A stretch of 64,000 nucleotides of DNA from Lumbricus rubellus (lineage: Eukaryota; Annelida; Clitellata; Crassiclitellata; Lumbricidae), in NCBI GenBank assembly GCA_945859605.1, contig OX243824.1:5820313-5884312 (forward strand), written 5' to 3'. Within the stretch, counting starts at the first letter, position 1; each line of letters opens with the position of its first letter. Below, piece after piece: positions 43,245 through 54,520 of the stretch. The position numbers and the translations under genes are program-made. The notes beneath the pieces were generated by a model that searched no databases, was not told the origin of the DNA, and saw only the letters and a list, made by a program, of their open reading frames with translations.

Positions 43245-43679
43245 TCCACCTCTCCTATTTACCACGGTGGCCGATTGGCTTGAGCGATCCCCGTGTAACA
43301 CAGAAAGTGTGGGTTCGATTCAATACCCCTTCTCTGAGACGGACACTGTGGGGAGGCATAGGCGCAACCACCCTATGGGACCCACGGGACGCGTCCCCCC
43401 AACTTTTGATTGGTCCCCTAACTTTATTATTATGGTCCCTCCAACTTTTAGGACGTGATTCATTATGGTCCTCCCTCCCCAACTTTTAGGACGTGATTGC
43501 AACTATGTGGGGAGGGGACATTGGGAAAGTCACAATATTACTCAAAGATACTGGTGTTCTGCCGTATGTGAACGTCTGAGCTGTGTAAGAACGGGAAAGC
43601 ATAATATGCAGCGGTATCGTTATCGTAACAATTTTAATTTAGAGAATCAGAAAATGTACTTTAAATGGATGGATCCGAT
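43245..43679 (+). mobile_element. SINE3 (variant) interrupted by a small insertion
   Basis: CACGGTGGCCGATTGGCTTG and GTGGGTTCGATTCAATACCC are the head; after the insertion at 43357-43505 it resumes GGGGACATTGGGAAAGTCAC and ends CAGCGGTATCGTTATCGTAA. Confidence 0.65.
43357..43505. mobile_element. 149-bp insertion with 10-bp TSD
   Basis: TGTGGGGAGG is repeated at 43347-43356 and 43506-43515. The ends CATAGGCGCAACC and GATTGCAACTA are loosely complementary. Inside, CAACTTTTAGGACGTGATT occurs twice. The class is unclear; hAT-like MITE or satellite-bearing element are both possible. Confidence 0.6.
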
Positions 43680-43769
43680 TTGACCAGGATCTATGACAAC
43701 AGAGGCCGTTACCCTGGACAAAAATTTGCTTGCCATGTTACAGCACTTAAAAAGCAATTTCTAACAGAA
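43680..43769 (-). repeat. inverted copy of the 16.53-16.61 kb block
   Basis: GATTTGACCAGGATCTATGA and ACAGAGGCCGTTACCCTGG are the complement of sequence at 16525-16605. Confidence 0.6.
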
Positions 43770-43938
43770 ACGCTCCCGATTACAGCGCGGACAGCGAATC
43801 GAAGTTTCACGACGAAGCGCTGAGCAATTGCAAGCGAAAGTCTTGCCCACGATTTCGTACGAGACGGCTTGAGATGAATTCGAACCTGCAGCCATCCGGC
43901 TGCAAGTCAACGAACATACCCACTACACCACCGCGAAT
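43770..43938 (-). mobile_element. SINE, minus strand, first head type
   Basis: Minus strand: CGCGGTGGTGTAGTGGGTAT, CTTGCAGCCGGATGGCTGCA, GGTTCGAATTCATCTC, GACTTTCGCTTGCAATTGCT. Good A box; one change in the B box. Confidence 0.8.
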
Positions 43939-44149
43939 GGTATGAGGGGTAGATCTACAGATGACATGCGCAGTGCGAGAAGTCTGTCTGCTACACTGGA
44001 GCCCCTGGCGAATAGAGTTTTAAAATGAGTACATCGACTGTACGCTGTCAGTGGGAGTCTCATGCAGTGATGGTCAGAGATTGGCCAACAGCTGTCGTAG
44101 GCCGATGTCAAGAAACCTTAAGTGGCCTGTTGCTTGACAATGGCTGCGT
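43939..44149 (+). repeat. lead sequence of SINE3
   Basis: AGTACATCGACTGTACGCTG, CATGCAGTGATGGTCAGAG, TAGGCCGATGTCAAGAAACC and GGCCTGTTGCTTGACAATGG. The same lead precedes SINE3 at 16.65, 54.25 and 58.85 kb, so it is probably part of the repeat. Confidence 0.6.
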
Positions 44150-44301
44150 CGCCTATTTAGCACGGTGGCCTATATAATTGGTTAGAGCGTTTCCATTGTA
44201 ACACAGATGGTACGGGTTCGATCCTTCGCCTCTGTGTGACGGTTACTGCGTCCGATCCCTTGAGTAAGTCTTTCACTGCCAAAGCCACTGATGTTCTCAT
44301 T
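44150..44301 (+). mobile_element. SINE3, plus strand
   Basis: ACGGTGGCCTATATAATTGG, TTAGAGCGTTTCCATTGTAA and ACGGGTTCGATCCTTCGCC form a good tRNA-like head, followed by GTGACGGTTACTGCGTCCGA and AGTAAGTCTTTCACTGCC. Confidence 0.78.
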
Positions 44302-44309
44302 GTTCTGCC

Positions 44310-44438
44310 AGGGGGATTGGGGAGTTTCATCCCCTTAGTCTTTCTTAGAGCCCCATAGTAAAATCTGTTTTTCACACGCCGATTCCAAGTGGACAATGGT
44401 CAAACCACCACAGTTATTTTTCCACAAATTTTACGCTG
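44310..44438. mobile_element. 129-bp insertion in SINE3
   Basis: GTTCTGCC is repeated at 44302-44309 and 44439-44446. The left edge AGGGGGATTGGGG and right edge TTTTACGCTG would give a CAG-type end if one base of the repeat is counted. An old hAT-like insertion fits, with moderate support. Confidence 0.5.
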
Positions 44439-44511
44439 GTTCTGCCGTCGTATATGCGAACTTCTGATTTTTGACGGAAAAAGCATAATGTGCAGCGGTA
44501 TCGCTATCGTA

Positions 44512-44745
44512 TCTTTTTTTATTTTAATAAATGTACAAAATGTTTGCAATCAATTTACAAGATGGACTTGTATTCTCAGTGCAACATGTATGCACTGAAG
44601 CGAGGGACCACTAATTTAGAATGTTCGTGGCTCTCATGAAACGGTCATTTTTCTGATATTATCGTTATTATATATTATATTTATATATATATATACATAT
44701 GTTATATAATTATTATATATGTTATTATATTTCTGTTACCATAGT
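44512..44745 (-). mobile_element. probable short retro-insertion
   Basis: GTATCT flanks both sides (near 44509 and 44745). The minus strand ends in TAAAATAAAAAAA, poly-A-like. It holds GATGGACTTGTATTCTCAG and an internal TATATA stretch. No protein motif seen. Confidence 0.45.
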
Positions 44746-45352
44746 ATCTACTGTTACAGAGTACTTTGAATAAGAATTGCAGTTACGACCGGAATAACAA
44801 ATAAAAACATTTGACAACGTTTCTTATAATTTCAGATTACTTCGACTAAAGGTGTTTAACAGATTACACACTATAGCTTGTACTTTTCGTCGCAGTGTAG
44901 GTCTGTAGGTACTGGAATAATTATTAAGCTTTCATGACACAAATTATTTTCGTTTATATGGCGCCTCTTGAAGAATGACCATCGTACTTTTATTACAATT
45001 TCATTGTATTGTACTGCGTGGCATAGCTTGAGGGACTCTTCATCTCCTTCCGTTTTTCCTGCTCCTATTCTTCTTCTTCTGATCCATCTTCTTCTCCTCA
45101 TGCACATAATGATGAACAGCAAAACGCCCCTTGGTCATGGCCGGTCTCTTAAGGATCTTTGAATCAGCCCATGCTATGTCTTTCATAGTAGCATTGGACA
45201 CCCTTTAGATGTGCGTTTAATGCATTTTAAATAGCAATCTAACTTCAGAAAATAAATAATATAACATTGCTTGTGACTGAATGTGGGTTGTGCACCTGAC
45301 TGTATGTAACACTATGTATACTAGTGTAATAATTGCTATAGCCTTCATCATG
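44746..45352 (+). repeat. modules J and A
   Basis: CAACAAATAAAAACATTTGA, J core ACTAAAGGTGTTTAACAG at 44847, TATGGCGCCTCTTGAAGAAT, and inverted core GGACACCCTTTAGATGTG at 45197. Confidence 0.78.
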
Positions 45353-45554
45353 TGGGGCGCGGTGGTCTAGTGGTGGCGTCGTTGCCTTGGAGCCGGAAGG
45401 TCCGAGGTTCGAATCCACCTCCCCGCGTAAGGACCTTGGGCAAGTCCTTCACTTACAATTGCTCAGCGCTTCGGCGTGAAACTCCGATGCAGTGTCAGCT
45501 CTGCATCGGGAGCGCCTCTGAATAGAGAGATTGAATGGGCGTTATAACAAGTGC
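45353..45554 (+). mobile_element. tRNA-derived SINE, plus strand
   Basis: GGGGCGCGGTGGTCTAGTGG, CCGAGGTTCGAATCCACC, AGGACCTTGGGCAAGTCCTT, GGGCGTTATAACAAGTGCAC. It interrupts B between CCTTCATCAT and ATACCAATTATC, and its tail became the tetranucleotide array that follows. Confidence 0.9.
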
Positions 45555-46417
45555 ACATACATACATACATACATACATACATACATACATACATACATAC
45601 ATACATACATACATACATACATACATACATACATACATACATACATACATACATACATACATACATACATACATACATACATACATACATACATACATAC
45701 ATACATACATACATACATACATACATACATACATACATACATACATACATACATACATACATACATACATACATACATACATACATACATACATACATAC
45801 ATACATACATACATACATACATACATACATACATACATACATACATACATACATACATACATACATACATACATACATACATACATACATACATACATAC
45901 ATACATACATACATACATACATACATACATACATACATACATACATACATACATACATACATACATACATACATACATACATACATACATACATACATAC
46001 ATACATACATACATACATACATACATACATACATACATACATACATACATACATACATACATACATACATACATACATACATACATACATACATACATAC
46101 ATACATACATACATACATACATACATACATACATACATACATACATACATACATACATACATACATACATACATACATACATACATACATACATACATAC
46201 ATACATACATACATACATACATACATACATACATACATACATACATACATACATACATACATACATACATACATACATACATACATACATACATACATAC
46301 ATACATACATACATACATACATACATACATACATACATACATACATACATACATACATACATACATACATACATACATACATACATACATACATACATAC
46401 ATACATACATACATACA

Positions 46418-46446
<29 letters not shown>
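45555..46446. repeat. (ATAC)n microsatellite, about 890 bp
   Basis: About 223 uninterrupted tetranucleotide units by eye, growing straight out of the SINE tail GCACATAC. The long MYVC and THTYI open frames on both strands are translations of this tract, not genes. Its length may be affected by assembly. Confidence 0.97.
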
Positions 46447-46449
<3 letters not shown>

Positions 46450-47819
46450 CCAATTATCTTCAATTGCCTCAACAATTATTCGTTTAAAATAAACTATAGA
46501 ATTTAAAAACAGATTTGATATTGTCTCGTTTCTTGGGCAAATGAATCCGCAAAACTGAACCTGCGGTTGGCGCACGGCCTCGGAGCCATTCTTAAAATCT
46601 TAATGTGGCCCTCTCAGTTACCCATGCATGATGTCTTTAGGCTACATACATCAACACACAAGCACACGTGCGCGCGCATACCCACACCTACAAGCATGCA
46701 TGCTATTCGCTAGTGATTGCTGGAGGATATGAAATTCATTAATAGGCCTGCCTAGGAGTATATAAAAATTACTGTCTTTATGTGCCGCGTCACCTTTATT
46801 GCGGTGGATTAAGCGCTTTAAAGGTGTCGAACCACGCTTACAGTTCTAATAGCAGTAGACATTGTTTAGCGAAATCTAACAGCGTGTTGACTATCGATAA
46901 TGCATTATAATTATATTTTCTTTTTGGATACGTGATCCTATATTTACACATTGTTTTTTAACGTTGCTGTTTTGCAAAGACTCTTAGCAGAAAAACAAAG
47001 ATGATGAGCAGTCTAGTCCCGATGAAGGGTGTTTCTTCGGGGGTAGAATTTATGACGACCGTTTATTAGTCGTCGGAAATGGTTGTTCTTACCATTTTTC
47101 GCCTAATTTCATGTTTTTTTCATTATGTGGTAGTAAATGCATTCTAGTATTTTTCACATTTTTCATTTCGGTGAGTGGTTTTATGGTTTTATTTTATGGT
47201 TTTTACATCATGTGCTAGTAAATGCGTTATATTATTTTTCCCATTTTCAATTTGGGGGGGTGTTCAAACACCCAAAACACCCCCTAGCTACGGCCTTGCC
47301 GAAACAGATTCACCCTTCCCCCCACGGGTGGACTTTTACCAGAATAAATTTGACCCTGGAGAGTTTATTGTCAAATAAAGTATACAGGGGAGAGAATATT
47401 TCCTCCGTCTACGAAATAAAGTCTCCCAACGCGTTCAGCGTGAAGTTAAACCGTTAGTCTACGGTGCTAAATTATTTAACAAGAAAATATATATTATACT
47501 TTTACATCAGAAAATTTCTTCCAATACGGAGTTTCAGTCACAGGGAACTCCTTTTTTTATGAGGGGGGGGGGAGATTTTGTGTAGGGAGGTGCAACTTCA
47601 TAACGTGACACCGGCGTATAAGTAATAAATTGCGTAATTTGCAAACTGCAATTATTTATTGCACGCTAAACCAACAATTTTAAGGTGTCTAAAAAGAGCG
47701 TGCTATATTGCGTTTTTATTTTCAGTTTGAGATCATTAGCGTCGCCCTCCTCAATTATCCATGTTTGGAACTGGCACTGTGAAAGTGCAAACGGTGGTGG
47801 AGCATTTGATATAAATAGC
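46447..47819 (+). repeat. modules B, C, D, E, F
   Basis: TTTGATATTGTCTCGTTTCT, C core CTTTAAAGGTGTCGAACCAC at 46818, TTATGACGACCGTTTATTAG, CAAACACCCAAAACACCCC, E core ATTTTAAGGTGTCTAAAAAG at 47677, hairpin TGGCACTGTGAAAGTGC near 47773. Confidence 0.82.
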
Positions 47820-48035
47820 GCACCTTCAAGATCAATATCATTACTAAGAGGCGCTCCCGACTACAGCGCGGACACTGGAACGGAGCTTCACGCCGAAACG
47901 CACGAGCAATTGCAAGCGAAGAGCTTACTCGAGATCCGCACGCGGCGGTTTCAGGTGGATTCGAACCTGCAATTCTCTGTCTCCAATGCACCGAACATTG
48001 TTCAGTGCTTCCAGAAACATCCTTTTGATGCCTAT
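47820..48035 (-). mobile_element. SINE, minus strand, second head type
   Basis: Minus strand: ACAATGTTCGGTGCATTGG, GGTTCGAATCCACCTG, GGATCTCGAGTAAGCTCTTC and GGAGCGCCTCTTAGTAATG. Confidence 0.78.
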
Positions 48036-48869
48036 AGAGTACCGAGGTTGGGCTAAGCATATAAAAGCATGTGGCAAACAGTTTCATAATTATTATTGCG
48101 CTAAGAATGCTTAGAATTCAATGAAATATTGCTTTAGTAGTGAGATGCTGTCCCAACTAACGCAAATATCAATGTATTCACGTACGTATGTTTACCTGTT
48201 TTACGTCATTTGAATTCGATTTTCTTCGGTAAAGAGATATAGCGCGAATAAACCAAGTTAATACTGTTGCACCAGATTGACATTTTATTGCTTACGTTTG
48301 TCAGTGCATTTAATGTCGAAATCAACTCAAAATTCCTCTCGGTTGATCATGACTGGCCCAAAAAATCAAGAGCACAACACTATGAAACCGTTACAGTCTA
48401 TTAATTATTAAGCAATAGTATAGAGTTTCAGTTTAATTAATGATACTGTGCGATAGCAAATGAAGTCATTAGCGTCCCCTCCTAAACCACCATCCAGGCT
48501 TGGGACTGGCACTGTCAGAGTACTGGCAGTGGCGGAGTTCTATCAAAACGCCTACGCAATTATAGTCAACTAAGAAGTTTTTTTTATTGCAATAATTAGT
48601 ATGCATGTGTACTACGTCAGCTATATTGTAATGGATGAAGCGATTTAAAGGTGTATAAAACACGCTTAAACTTCTAGTAGAATTATGCAGTGTTTATCGA
48701 CCTCTAACGGCGAGTTGGCGAACGGTAATTCATATTCTCTTTCTGGATACAAGCATTATTCTGAATTCCGATTGTTTTAATAGTTGCTGTTATGCAAAGA
48801 ATCTCAGTAGAAGAACAAAGACGGCGAATAGTCAAGCAATAATGATGCAAAAAGTATAACGTGTTAGCG
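48036..48869 (+). repeat. modules G, H, F', C'
   Basis: GTACCGAGGTTGGGCTAAGC, TACCTGTTTTACGTCATTTG, hairpin GGCACTGTCAGAGTACTGG near 48505, core GATTTAAAGGTGTATAAAAC at 48643. Confidence 0.78.
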
Positions 48870-49100
48870 ACTTCAAATTCTCAGTCTCAGCATATAATGG
48901 CGGGTGTCCAGTCGTCTCCCTCGCCGTCTAATCTTTCCACCGACAGTATATATAGGTCGGTGTACTCTTCATAACCAAGTTGGCTAGGGGGAGGGGACTC
49001 AGATGAAGCAGAAATATTATCGACACGAATCTCAGCCCTAACTGAGATTTGAACCCCAACCTCTCGTTTGACAACCACTGGACCACCGAGCAAACTAAGA
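48870..49100 (-). mobile_element. SINE2, minus strand
   Basis: Minus strand: TTGCTCGGTGGTCCAGTGGT, ACGAGAGGTTGGGGTTCAAAT, TTCGTGTCGATAATATTTCT, ACCGACCTATATATACTGTC. Good boxes. Confidence 0.83.
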
Positions 49101-49273
49101 TGATTACTTATCAAGCTGCTTGTTAGCATCGCTCTCTATGCTTGGGACTGGAGCTGCCATGGGTATGACAGTGGCGAGGTAAGGAAGGAAACTAAAACTA
49201 CGGCTCTGTTAACATTAAGCCTATATAGGCCTACATGTAAATGTATATGTATATATATATGCATATATGTGTA

Positions 49274-49328
<55 letters not shown>

Positions 49329-49455
49329 CACTATCGATTTCTTACGAACATTTAATGATTTAAGGTTTGGATTGTGGCTTATATCAAGATGTGATGGGGT
49401 TAGCCGTGGGAGAGGCGACGCGGACAGCACAGGACAGGGTCGATTCGAAGCTATC
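49101..49455 (+). repeat. module F'', TA run, E' start, short GC-richer block
   Basis: Hairpin GAGCTGCCATGGGTATGACA near 49149, TA at 49283-49324, GGCTTATATCAAGAT near 49376, then GTGAGAG-type GC-rich sequence (GGGAGAGGCGACGCGGACAG) that is not part of E' and may be the edge of an older insertion. Confidence 0.6.
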
Positions 49456-50528
49456 TACAGGGTGCGGTGATAATAAAGTAATCCCCTACGATTTCTAGCC
49501 CATATCTTGGCAAAAAATGCGAATTTTTAAATTAAACTTTACAGTCTTCAAGGCAATTGAGGACATTGGTGCAAGAACCAGGTAAGTCGACTTACCTGAA
49601 AATTGTGAAAGTTGGCTTAAAATGCTCCTGACAAAGAGGCGCATCTATGGTGTAAATTTCAAGCTGATAGCTGCAAAATTGAGTGAGTAGATAGGATAAT
49701 AACCAGGCAACTCAACATACCTGCTTTGAGAATTTTCGCATTCCTGTGCCATCATTTCGTGCATAAATGAGACAAGTCAACAAACCCGGTTATTGCACAA
49801 ACAATCGTATACCCTCTCGGTTGCGATTTTCGAGCAGTAAGTGAACAAACCTGGTTCTTGCACGCAACCATTAGCCAGTAAAATACGTTATCGGATGCAA
49901 TAGCGATGTAAGTAAGGGTGTAATAACATTATTCTGCCACTATATTTATACGTTTTGGGCCATTTTCCCGAATTACCAGTATTCTAATCGGGCCTATCGG
50001 TCGTTGGATCGACCGATCCCATTAAACATATACTTAGTTTGAGAGATGACACAGTTGATAGCCTACTGATTTCTTAAGTTTAATGTCTGCTTGTGTAGTA
50101 GGATATCACAAACGCCCTTTAAAATGTCAGATGTAAGCGTGTCGTCATTTTACTCCAAGCATAAATTTTTTTTAAAAATCAAGAAGAATGTAGGCCTAAC
50201 ACTCGCTCTGGTAGGCATATTTTCCAAACTGTATTCCTTTTATTATTTTTTGGCTGCTGTTGTCTAGACTTGTGCCACTTCGCGTTTGCAATATAGGATT
50301 TCACGAAATTTCACGAGCTTCGTATCGACGGACACGATGATGCATGTTGATCATGCATAGGACAAGTAGGCCCTAGCTGTGTTTCGTAAGAGTAACCTAG
50401 GCCTAATTCTTTGAAACTGTTATTTTAACTGATAATTGAAATTAAATTAAGTCATAATAATTATAATCTGGCACAAAAATAATTAAAATATTATTAGTCA
50501 AACATTTTGGTAACAGTTTCAAAGAATT

Positions 50529-51290
50529 ACCAGTACAAGTCAATCCCTGTCATCCTGTGTACATCGTCAATGAGGTTGTGACAAGTTTCTCGTTTTTGGA
50601 CTCAATGGTGGATAAAGAAGGAAGATGCGATAGGCCTATAGAGGTGAGGCGGAGAATTTCAATGGGAAAAGCTGCTATATGCAGGGGATGGATAAGATAT
50701 GGAGGGACAGGCATGTGGGTTTACAGACAGAGACGAGACTGGTAAAAGCAATGATTTTTCCCATAGTGCAATATGGAAGCGAGACGTGGACGAAGACGAA
50801 GAATGACAACATTGCTACGGTACTTGTGAAATGCCGATAGGCCTATGTAGGAGGCTGCTGGGATATCGTGGAGGGAGAAGAGGACAAATAAATCTGTGGT
50901 CCAGAAGATAGGTACAGGTAAGCTAAGAGGTGATGTGACATTGCTGCAGAGGATTGTCAAACAGAAGCTGGTGTATTTCGGTCATGCGCACGGATGGAGT
51001 GGAGAAGGTGATGATGCTGGCGTGTGGAGAGGGTGCGAGGAGAAGAGGACGGCCGAGGTCCAGATGGATATACGATGTACACAGGATGACAGGGATGAAT
51101 CTTTAACAACTGAGGAATGAAACACAGAACGGAGTGGAGAAGGCTGGTCACGCTATAGAGCTCCTCGAACTGACGGCACAAGGTGACAAGGTGATGCAGT
51201 GTCACATTACGTTGCATCCTCTCAGTCGACGTCGTGTGGGTAGGTTAGGATCATGTTAGACGTTGTGAGGGTCGGTTAAGGTTAGGTTTT
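50529..51290 (+). mobile_element. RTE/BovB-like LINE 3' fragment
   Basis: Translated blocks give FLDSMVDKEGRCDRPIEVRR, VKAMIFPIVQYGSETWTKT, RRLLGISWRERRTNKS, VYFGHA and RGRPRSRWIYDV, in the order seen in C-terminal RTE-type reverse transcriptase tails. Frames shift at least three times (near 50640, 50820, 51060). It lies within the 3.3-kb element and is probably an insertion in it. Confidence 0.78.
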
Positions 51291-51654
51291 CGGTGAGTGC
51301 CGTAATTAGAAACGACCTCGAGATCTGCAGTATTCTTTTGAAACGACAGTAGAAATTTAAGCACCCAGATAGTAGGCCTACATTCATTCTAGGCCTTCTC
51401 CAATAGCATAGGCTATTTGCCAATTATATTAATGTTTTGTCATGAAGGTTTTCGAAGGTCCGCAATGTCACATCCTCGAGCCAGCAAGTTTGGTGACTAT
51501 CAATCAACACTAGGTGCCAAAACCAAACCAGCTACATGACAGATAGTGGATGAAAAAAATAGAACAAATACGTGAAGTAAACTTAAGTGATATTCAGACA
51601 CGTGAACAACCAGTGTCAGGGGTACCGTAATGGAGCAGAAACACGTGAAGGAAA

Positions 51655-51700
51655 CTTAACCCCTTTAGCGTGAAGCCCGAGTTAACTCGAGCATGGATGG
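51655..51700 (+). mobile_element. possible isolated piggyBac-type end
   Basis: TTAACCCCTTTAGCGTGAAG followed by the palindrome GAGTTAACTC resembles the TTAACCC plus subterminal palindrome plan seen at 18073 and 21909. No second end was found. Confidence 0.3.
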
Positions 51701-52733
51701 TAATTAGCACTAGGTAGGCGTGGACCTTGTACAAACGCGGAATAATGTCAGACGACAATCATGGCTGTTGAGCAGAGTGCAGGCTGTTGTACTTTGGTCT
51801 TGTTATGTCATCACTCACGTCTGCAAGTTGTCCGGCATCGTCCTCCATTGTAGGTAAAAAAATAGCAGGTCGTAGAGGTGGGTTGTCTATGGATGAATAG
51901 CATGTCTACTAGACGAAGTAGTCAATGGTATCTGAATTTACTAACAACTACAGTGAGTATACAATGGCAAGACTTATTGACAATATTATTGTGACGGACA
52001 GAAAAGTGTGGATTAAAAAATTCCTTCTTTTGTGCGATGCTACCTGGACCCTGAACCACGTGTGTAGGCCTACATACCATGTACTAATAATTCATCTAGG
52101 TGTAAGCCTGACGTCATTTATAGGCAAGATCCGTGGAATATTTCAATTTAGGGGCATTTTCTTCTCTCTAAAATCAGTGTTTCTTCCGTTGCCCTCTTCT
52201 GGCCCAGTTCTCCAATGTTTATCATTTCCGTGCAATAACAAGGTTTGTTCACTTATCAGATTCTTACATGTAAAAAGTTTCCAGAACTACACAAAAGACG
52301 CTCATAATTTCCATGCAATAACCAGGTTAGTTGACATATGTTATTCTTGCATCCAAAAAAGTGTCAGAACTGCAGGGAAGTTTCAGTGCAATAATCAAGT
52401 TTGTTGTTCATTTGTCCATAAAATACTAATTAGTAACTGCCGGCCTTTAAGATTTTTAATTTTTTATCAGTTTCGATTAGATGCATCTTATACTTTTTAT
52501 ATTTTCTCGCTATCTATTTCTTGGACGAAACGGCAAGCTTCTGAAGAGCGAAAAACATTCAAACTCGATTTTCCGAAAACTATAAAATCTCACTTACCTG
52601 GTTATTGCACCAAGGGCTTCAATTCATATTCACGTACAATAGTCAAATTTCAACAAAAAAATTTCAAACAGAAGATAAGATATGGGCTAAAAACCGTAGA
52701 GGATTGCTTTATTTTTTCCGCACCATGCATAAA

Positions 52734-53039
52734 GGAGCGGCTGATGCGGGCGCAAGCTTCGCCAGGGCCATAAGTCAAGTTATTAGTCGAGACTCAAGGA
52801 TTAAGTTGCTCACCTTTGGAAATTACGATTAATTAACGGTTGATAAAACAACAATTTTAAGGTGTTTTAGATCCTAATAATTATGCTTAGAAACGGCTTG
52901 GAGCCATCACACGATCAGTCTCTCTTTTTGTCTTTATAGTTATAGTTCAGTCGCTTGACTGTTCCCCTAGACTATTGCAACTCACTTATCCTGGGATTTT
53001 CGAAGCAACGTCAATTGAACTTAATTGTTTCGGATACAC
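52734..53039 (+). repeat. E' remainder and CR1/L2-like fragment
   Basis: AAGTTGCTCACCTTTGGAAA, core ATTTTAAGGTGTTTTAGATC near 52856, then CCATCACACGATCAGTCTCT and GACTATTGCAACTCACTTAT, the same LINE fragment as at 22.3 and 29.6 kb. Confidence 0.65.
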
Positions 53040-53345
53040 TCACAGCTCCACTTTATTAATATTGCATTGTATTTCACTGCATTGCATAGTTTGATTGTGT
53101 TTTTATCTCTTTTTGCTTTTCCTGCTCCCATTCTTCTTCTTCTGCTCCACCTTCTTCTCCTCATGCACACAAGGGCTGAACGTCATACGGTCCCCCTCTC
53201 GGTCATGTCCGGTCCCTTGGGTCCCTTTGAGACCTTTGAACGAACCCTTGCTATGTATTTCCTAGTTGCATTGGACACCCTTTAGATATGCGTTTAATAC
53301 ATTTTAAATGTCGACCAAACTTCAGCAAATTATATCAGACGCTTA
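53040..53345 (+). repeat. module A
   Basis: TTGCATTGTATTTCACTGCA, TCCTCATGCACACAAGGGCT, inverted core GGACACCCTTTAGATATG at 53273, TTCAGCAAATTATATCAGAC. Confidence 0.72.
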
Positions 53346-53353
53346 ATATCTTG

Positions 53354-53817
53354 CAGCGTTGCCACTCCTTGGGTTTTTTCACAAGATCTTGGGTTTTTCG
53401 ATCCCAACTTAGGAAATGGGGTTCTTTCGGGAAGAACTTGGGTTTTTTGCTTGGGTTTTTGCTTGGGTTTATTCTGGACAAAATCTTGGGTTTTTTCTAT
53501 CTCCGAACTTGAAAAATATGGTTTTTTTGAAAAAAACTTGGGTTTTTTTGCTTGGTTTTTTTCTTTCGACTAAGAAAATCGGGAAATTGTCGATATTTTG
53601 GAGAAATTTTGGCCGGATGACTAAAAAAAGTCATCAGAATTTTTGGACGAGACGAGAGATTGAAAGATTTTTTGGTCCGGATGACTAAAAAATCGGTCGT
53701 CAAAATTTTTCGGGCGGGAAATTCTGTACATTTTCGATAATTTGTGCAACTTGGGTTTTCTTGTTTTTTTTTTACCCTCCAACTTGGGTTTTTTCATTTT
53801 ATAGGGGGGCATCGCTG
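53354..53817. mobile_element. hAT-like element with internal CTTGGGTTTTT repeats
   Basis: CAGCGTTGCCACTCC and GGGGGGCATCGCTG are rough inverted ends; ATATCTTG and ATATCTTA flank it (53346-53353, 53818-53825), an 8-bp duplication with one change. AACTTGGGTTTTTT-type units recur about eight times inside, and GGATGACTAAAAAA twice. The latter links it to the array at 1-485. Confidence 0.82.
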
Positions 53818-53825
53818 ATATCTTA

Positions 53826-54200
53826 GGTTGATCTTAAGGTCTCAGTTGCATGCTATTCGCTAGATACCAGCACGAGTGCTGTATTGACAAGTGGAGGGAA
53901 AACGGAGCAGAGGACGACAGATGTGTGTTTCCTCCACGTGGATTTGGGTTCCTTGGAGACCTTTGAACGAACCCTTGCTATGTCTTTCACAATAGCATGA
54001 ACAGTTGGACACCCTTTAGATATGCGTATAATGCATTTTAAATACCGACCTAACTTCAGCAAATTATATCCGTATATGTTGTGCACATGACTGTAACAGA
54101 GGCTTTGGCACATTGATTGCTATGCCTTCATCATGATACCAATGATCTTCTTTTACCTCGACCGGTAATCCTATTTCAGAAAATTGCTTTTGTATAATCG
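53826..54200 (+). repeat. module A, second partial copy, and B start
   Basis: TGCATGCTATTCGCTAGATA, GACCTTTGAACGAACCCTTG, inverted core GGACACCCTTTAGATATG at 54008, CAATGATCTTCTTTTACCTC. It repeats 53220-53345, so A is tandemly duplicated here. Confidence 0.68.
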
Positions 54201-54504
54201 GTGGAAGGCTCTTGCAATTAATGAGTGCATAGACCGTACAGTGACTGTTGGTAGAAGGTTCATGCAGTGATGGTACGAAAATTTGCCAACAGCTGTCGTA
54301 GACCGAGGCTAAGAAACATGAAGTCGCCTGTTGCTTAACAATGGTTGCGTCGCCTATTTAGCACGGTGGCCTATAATGCATGGTTAGAGCGTTCCAATTG
54401 TAGCACATAATTATAGCACGTGTTTGATCCTTCTCATCTGAGACGGTTATTGCGTTCGATCCCTTGAGCAAGTCATTCACTGTCAAAGCCACTGATGTTC
54501 TGCC
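54201..54504 (+). mobile_element. SINE3 with its lead, plus strand
   Basis: GCATAGACCGTACAGTGACT, TAGACCGAGGCTAAGAAACA, CACGGTGGCCTATAATGCAT, GGTTAGAGCGTTCCAATTGT, and a decayed B box GTTTGATCCTTCTCATC, then GACGGTTATTGCGTTCGATC. Confidence 0.72.
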
Positions 54505-54520
54505 GTATATATATATATAC

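Larger units (their letters stand above)
49456..52733. mobile_element. 3.3-kb DNA transposon-like element with subterminal repeats, unclassified
   Basis: The left end has CAGGGTGCGGTGATAATAAA and CCTACGATTTCTAGCCCATA; the right end has the complement of both (GGGCTAAAAACCGTAGAGGA, ATTTTTTCCGCACCATG), an imperfect inverted repeat of about 55 bp. Eight copies of a TGCAATAACCAGGT motif lie within about 600 bp of the ends: 49569, 49695, 49773, 49839, 52230, 52313, 52386, 52592. The exact termini and TSD are unclear (TA is possible). No transposase is recognised; the middle carries an RTE-like LINE fragment. Confidence 0.65.

Noticed and set aside
45463..46575. Open frames of 300-370 codons on both strands
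   Set aside because: They are translations of the (ATAC)n microsatellite in several frames (MYVC and THTYI repeats) with SINE ends attached.
51235..51300. Telomere-like TTAGG motifs (GTAGGTTAGG, GGTTAAGGTTAGG)
   Set aside because: Only a few scattered units at the 3' end of a LINE fragment; not an array.
51925..52773. 282-codon open frame on the plus strand
   Set aside because: It spans the subterminal repeats of the 3.3-kb element, shows no domain or conserved motif that I recognise, and its composition is that of the AT-rich DNA around it. A chance frame is more likely; a protein search would settle it.
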